This document shows positions 47,501 through 48,657 of a stretch of DNA of 48,657 nt, one piece after another. Within the stretch, counting starts at the first letter, position 1. Each line of letters begins with the position of its first letter. The position numbers and the translations under genes were made by a program. Source of the stretch: Micromonospora sp. H61 (GTDB lineage Bacteria; Actinomycetota; Actinomycetes; Mycobacteriales; Micromonosporaceae). The notes under the pieces are model-generated. The model saw nothing but the letters and a program-made list of their open reading frames with translations, did not search any database and was not told the origin of the DNA. Location of the stretch: assembly GCF_018070325.1 (NCBI RefSeq), contig NZ_JAGPXY010000049.1, forward strand, positions 1-48,657, written 5' to 3'.

Positions 47501-48323
47501 CAGCGAGTACGCGGCGATGGGCTTCGAGTACGGCTACTCGGTGGAGAACATCAACGCCCTCGTCGCCTGGGAGGCCCAGTTCGGCGACTTCGTCAACGGC
47601 GCCCAGTCGGTGATCGACGAGTTCATCTCGTCCGGTGAGGTGAAGTGGGGCCAGCGCTCCGCCATCACCCTGCTGCTGCCGCACGGCCACGAGGGTCAGG
47701 GCCCGGACCACACCTCCGGCCGGCCGGAGCGGTTCCTGCAGATGTGCGCCGAGGACAACATGCGGGTGTCCATCCCGACGACCCCGGCGAACTACTTCCA
47801 CCTGCTGCGCCGCCAGGCCCTGTCACCCAAGCGCAAGCCGCTTGTGGTGTTCACGCCGAAGTCGCTGCTACGGCACAAGCTCTGCGTCTCGTCGGTGGAG
47901 GACTTCACCACCGGCACCTTCCAGCCGGTGCTGCGTGACACGGCCGCCCCGGCGCCGGAGGCGGTGAAGCGGGTGCTGCTCTGCTCCGGCAAGGTCTACT
48001 ACGACCTGTTCCAGGCCCGGCAGGAGCGCGGCGTCACCGACACCGCGATCCTCCGGCTGGAGCAGCTGTACCCGCTGCCGGTGGAGGAGATCCGGGCCGC
48101 CCTCGGGCAGTTCCCGAACGCCGAGGACTTCGCCTGGGTGCAGGAGGAGCCGGCCAACCAGGGTGGCTGGTCGTTCGTCGCGCTCAACCTGCTGGAGCAC
48201 CTCACTGACGTTCGGCTGCGGCGGATCTCCCGCCCGGCCGCGGCCGCCCCGGCGGTCGGCTCGGCCAAGACCCACGAGGTCGAGCAGAACGCGCTGATCG
48301 AGGCGGCTCTTCCCCGCCCGTGA
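44568..48323 (+). CDS. kgd: Multifunctional 2-oxoglutarate dehydrogenase E1/E2 (2-oxoglutarate decarboxylase)
   Basis: The 1251-residue protein is the actinobacterial one-chain E2-E1 fusion of the TCA cycle. A short E1o N-terminal helix (residues 1-45) is followed by an Ala/Pro/Lys linker (50-140). Next is the E2 acyltransferase domain with its DHR-x-x-x-G active-site motif (D349, H350; 'TYDHRIIQGAQSG'), then the thiamine-diphosphate E1 core ('GMAHRGRLNVL' with H576, 'GDAAFAGQG', metal-binding 'GDDPEAVVRV') and the transketolase C-terminal domain. It lacks a lipoyl domain, as in mycobacteria and corynebacteria, where lipoyl groups come from AceF. GarA-type FHA proteins inhibit it in those genera; no garA is here. 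GTG start at 44568. Confidence 0.96.
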   Translation: MSTQQTSQENPLAGFGPNEWIVEEMYQRYLADPSSVDSAWHDFFADYRPAPGAGTPRGAESSDKPAAAPEPDGQPEAAATVAQPSTPAKPATASKPAAAQPAPAKPAAAATPKATPEKAAAAKPAAKAAAPSADGPQTTPLRGVAAKIVQNMDASLSVPTATSVRAVPAKLLVDNRIVINNHLARGRGGKVSFTHLVGYAMVRALVQHPEMNNSFAEANGKPAVLRPAHVNLGIAIDLAKPDGSRNLVVPSIKGCEQMDFRQFWQAYEDVVRRARRNELTMEDYSGTTISLTNPGGIGTVHSMPRLMQGQSAIIGVGAMEYPAPYQGMSEATLAELAVSKIITLTSTYDHRIIQGAQSGEFLKVMHELILGEHGFYDQIFTALRIPYEPVRWMRDVAVNSEGQINKTARVHELIHAYRVRGHLMADTDPLEFKIRKHPDLDVLQHGLTLWDLDREFPVNGFAGRQRMKLREILGVLRDSYCRRVGIEYMHIQDPEERRWVQERIERKYEKPSADEQKHVLNRLNAAEAFETFLQTKYVGQKRFSLEGGESLIPLLGEVLESSAENGLDEVVIGMAHRGRLNVLANIVGKPYEKIFSEFEGHLDPRSTQGSGDVKYHLGQNGKFTTPDGEHAVKVSVVANPSHLEAVDPVLEGIVRAKQDRIDLKLEGYTVLPLAVHGDAAFAGQGVVAETLNLSQLRGYRTGGTVHVVVNNQVGFTTAPEYSRSSLYSTDVARMIQAPIFHVNGDDPEAVVRVARLAFEYRQTFNKDVVIDMVCYRRRGHNEGDDPSMSNPQMYKIIDSKRSVRKLYTEELIGRGDITVEDAEELLRDYQAQLEKVFKATRDAASAPRQLNRPRREEEPEPQVDTATDASVVKAIGEAHINLPEGFTPHKRIQQLLDRRAKMSVEGNIDWGFGEIIALGALLHDGVTVRLAGQDSRRGTFVQRHASVVDSRTGDDYLPLKSLTGDGDRSRFFVHDSLLSEYAAMGFEYGYSVENINALVAWEAQFGDFVNGAQSVIDEFISSGEVKWGQRSAITLLLPHGHEGQGPDHTSGRPERFLQMCAEDNMRVSIPTTPANYFHLLRRQALSPKRKPLVVFTPKSLLRHKLCVSSVEDFTTGTFQPVLRDTAAPAPEAVKRVLLCSGKVYYDLFQARQERGVTDTAILRLEQLYPLPVEEIRAALGQFPNAEDFAWVQEEPANQGGWSFVALNLLEHLTDVRLRRISRPAAAAPAVGSAKTHEVEQNALIEAALPRP

Positions 48324-48343
48324 CCTGACCTGAGCACGGAAGC

Positions 48344-48376
48344 CGGGGCAGGGCCGTTCCACACGGTCCTGCCCCG
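48344..48376 (+). terminator. Hairpin terminator of kgd
   Basis: CGGGGCAGG (48344-48352) pairs with CCTGCCCCG (48368-48376), extended inward by CCG/CGG beside a G-T pair. It lies 20 bases after the kgd stop. Confidence 0.7.
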
Positions 48377-48441
48377 CTCCGTCGGTCCACCCGCCATCTC
48401 ATCCGCCCGGCCCGAGCCGGGCCGAGCACAAGGACGTACCC

Positions 48442-48627
48442 ATGTACTTCACCGACCGTGGCATCGAGGAGCTGGTCGAGCGCCGGGGCGACGAGCAGGT
48501 GACCTTGGAGTGGCTCGGCGAGCGCCTGCGCGACTTCGTCGACCTCAACCCCGACTTCGAAACCCCCATCGAACGCCTGGCAACCTACCTGGCACGCCTG
48601 GACGACCCCGACGACGAAGACGCCTAA
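48442..48627 (+). CDS. DUF6104-type small acidic protein
   Basis: The 61-residue product (MYFTDRGIEELVERRGDE and on) matches a short, highly conserved actinobacterial family that I recognise as DUF6104. It is one helix-rich domain with an acidic tail (DDPDDEDA), cytosolic, with no cysteines or known motif. AAGGA precedes the ATG by seven bases. It follows kgd by 118 bases with a terminator between, a neighbourhood commonly kept in this order as far as I recall. Function unknown. Confidence 0.8.
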   Translation: MYFTDRGIEELVERRGDEQVTLEWLGERLRDFVDLNPDFETPIERLATYLARLDDPDDEDA

Positions 48628-48657
48628 CCCCATCCCCCACCCCACCCCCACCCCCAC
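48628..48657. other. C-rich tract with G-quadruplex potential
   Basis: The last 30 bases consist of runs of four to five C separated by single A or AT. The minus strand therefore has at least five runs of four or more G with one- or two-base loops. The tract continues to the window edge, so its full length is unknown. Confidence 0.6.

Noticed and set aside
44559..47801. Open frame of about 1080 codons opposite kgd
   Set aside because: It is a codon-bias shadow of a long, well-conserved gene; the translation is Leu/Val/Gly/Asp/His-rich with no recognisable fold.
1..48657. Secondary-metabolite cluster, prophage, tRNA or rRNA genes
   Set aside because: No PKS, NRPS, terpene, integrase, capsid or RNA-gene signatures were seen on either strand.

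Overview
This window is high-GC chromosomal DNA (about 70% G+C, strong G/C third-position bias) from an actinomycete, most likely Micromonospora or a close relative in the Micromonosporaceae. That placement is inferred from gene content: a one-chain Kgd-type 2-oxoglutarate decarboxylase/dehydrogenase, an F420-type LLM oxidoreductase, a CBM2-GH18 chitinase, an SCO7613-type giant membrane protein, DUF6412 and DUF6104 proteins, PadR-DUF4097 and MprAB/HtrA-like modules, and many leaderless genes. I see no prophage, transposase, CRISPR array, tRNA, rRNA or antibiotic cluster. It reads as ordinary core and soft-core chromosome with about 43 protein genes.

Layout. 1-5.2 kb: 3'-incomplete Gfo/Idh/MocA oxidoreductase (-), two overlapping small membrane proteins (+) behind a possible 10-codon leader peptide, FabG (-), GH13 trehalose-synthase-like enzyme (-), DUF1349 protein (+). 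5.3-11.3 kb: DedA protein (+), secreted chitinase (-) with a palindrome inside its promoter, second YidC/Oxa1 protein with a leaderless DUF6412 gene (-), then a glutamate-cysteine-ligase-like enzyme and a CoA-disulfide-reductase-like flavoprotein (+). 11.3-15 kb: LacI regulator (+) facing a coupled AGE-epimerase/sugar-kinase operon (-) with a LacI-type operator in its promoter, apparently a mannose-to-fructose-6-phosphate module. 15-19.4 kb: deaminase and F420 enzyme (-, overlapping), APH(6)-like kinase (+), Nei-like glycosylase (-), repeat-bearing membrane protein (+). 19.4-24.8 kb: a long intergenic region with terminators and a MITE-like repeat, the DDAH-like/RocD arginine-ornithine operon (+), FHA protein and pterin dehydratase (-, overlapping), fatty-acid desaturase (-). 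24.9-34.1 kb: giant membrane protein, CutA, acyltransferase and patatin (all -), Ser/Thr kinase (+), GT4 glycosyltransferase and triple-BON protein (-). 34.3-39.8 kb: HtrA protease, histidine kinase, response regulator, PadR, DUF4097 (all -). 39.9-44.3 kb: ornithine-lipid pair OlsA/OlsB (-), hotdog-type protein (+), ABC exporter pair (+). 44.6-48.6 kb: kgd (+) and DUF6104 (+).

Themes. Several gene pairs share a 1-4-base stop/start overlap, implying translational coupling (AGE/kinase, F420 enzyme/deaminase, DDAH/RocD, pterin dehydratase/FHA, patatin/PlsC, DUF4097/PadR, response regulator/kinase, OlsB/OlsA, ABC ATPase/permease). Membrane-lipid and envelope-stress functions are over-represented between 28 and 42 kb. 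The least explained signals are intergenic: two copies of a hairpin family with CCTTTGCTCTGCA arms (12.5 and 19.7 kb), a second inverted-repeat element (17.3 kb), a third repeat-rich region (18.3 kb), and operator-like palindromes placed precisely within promoters.
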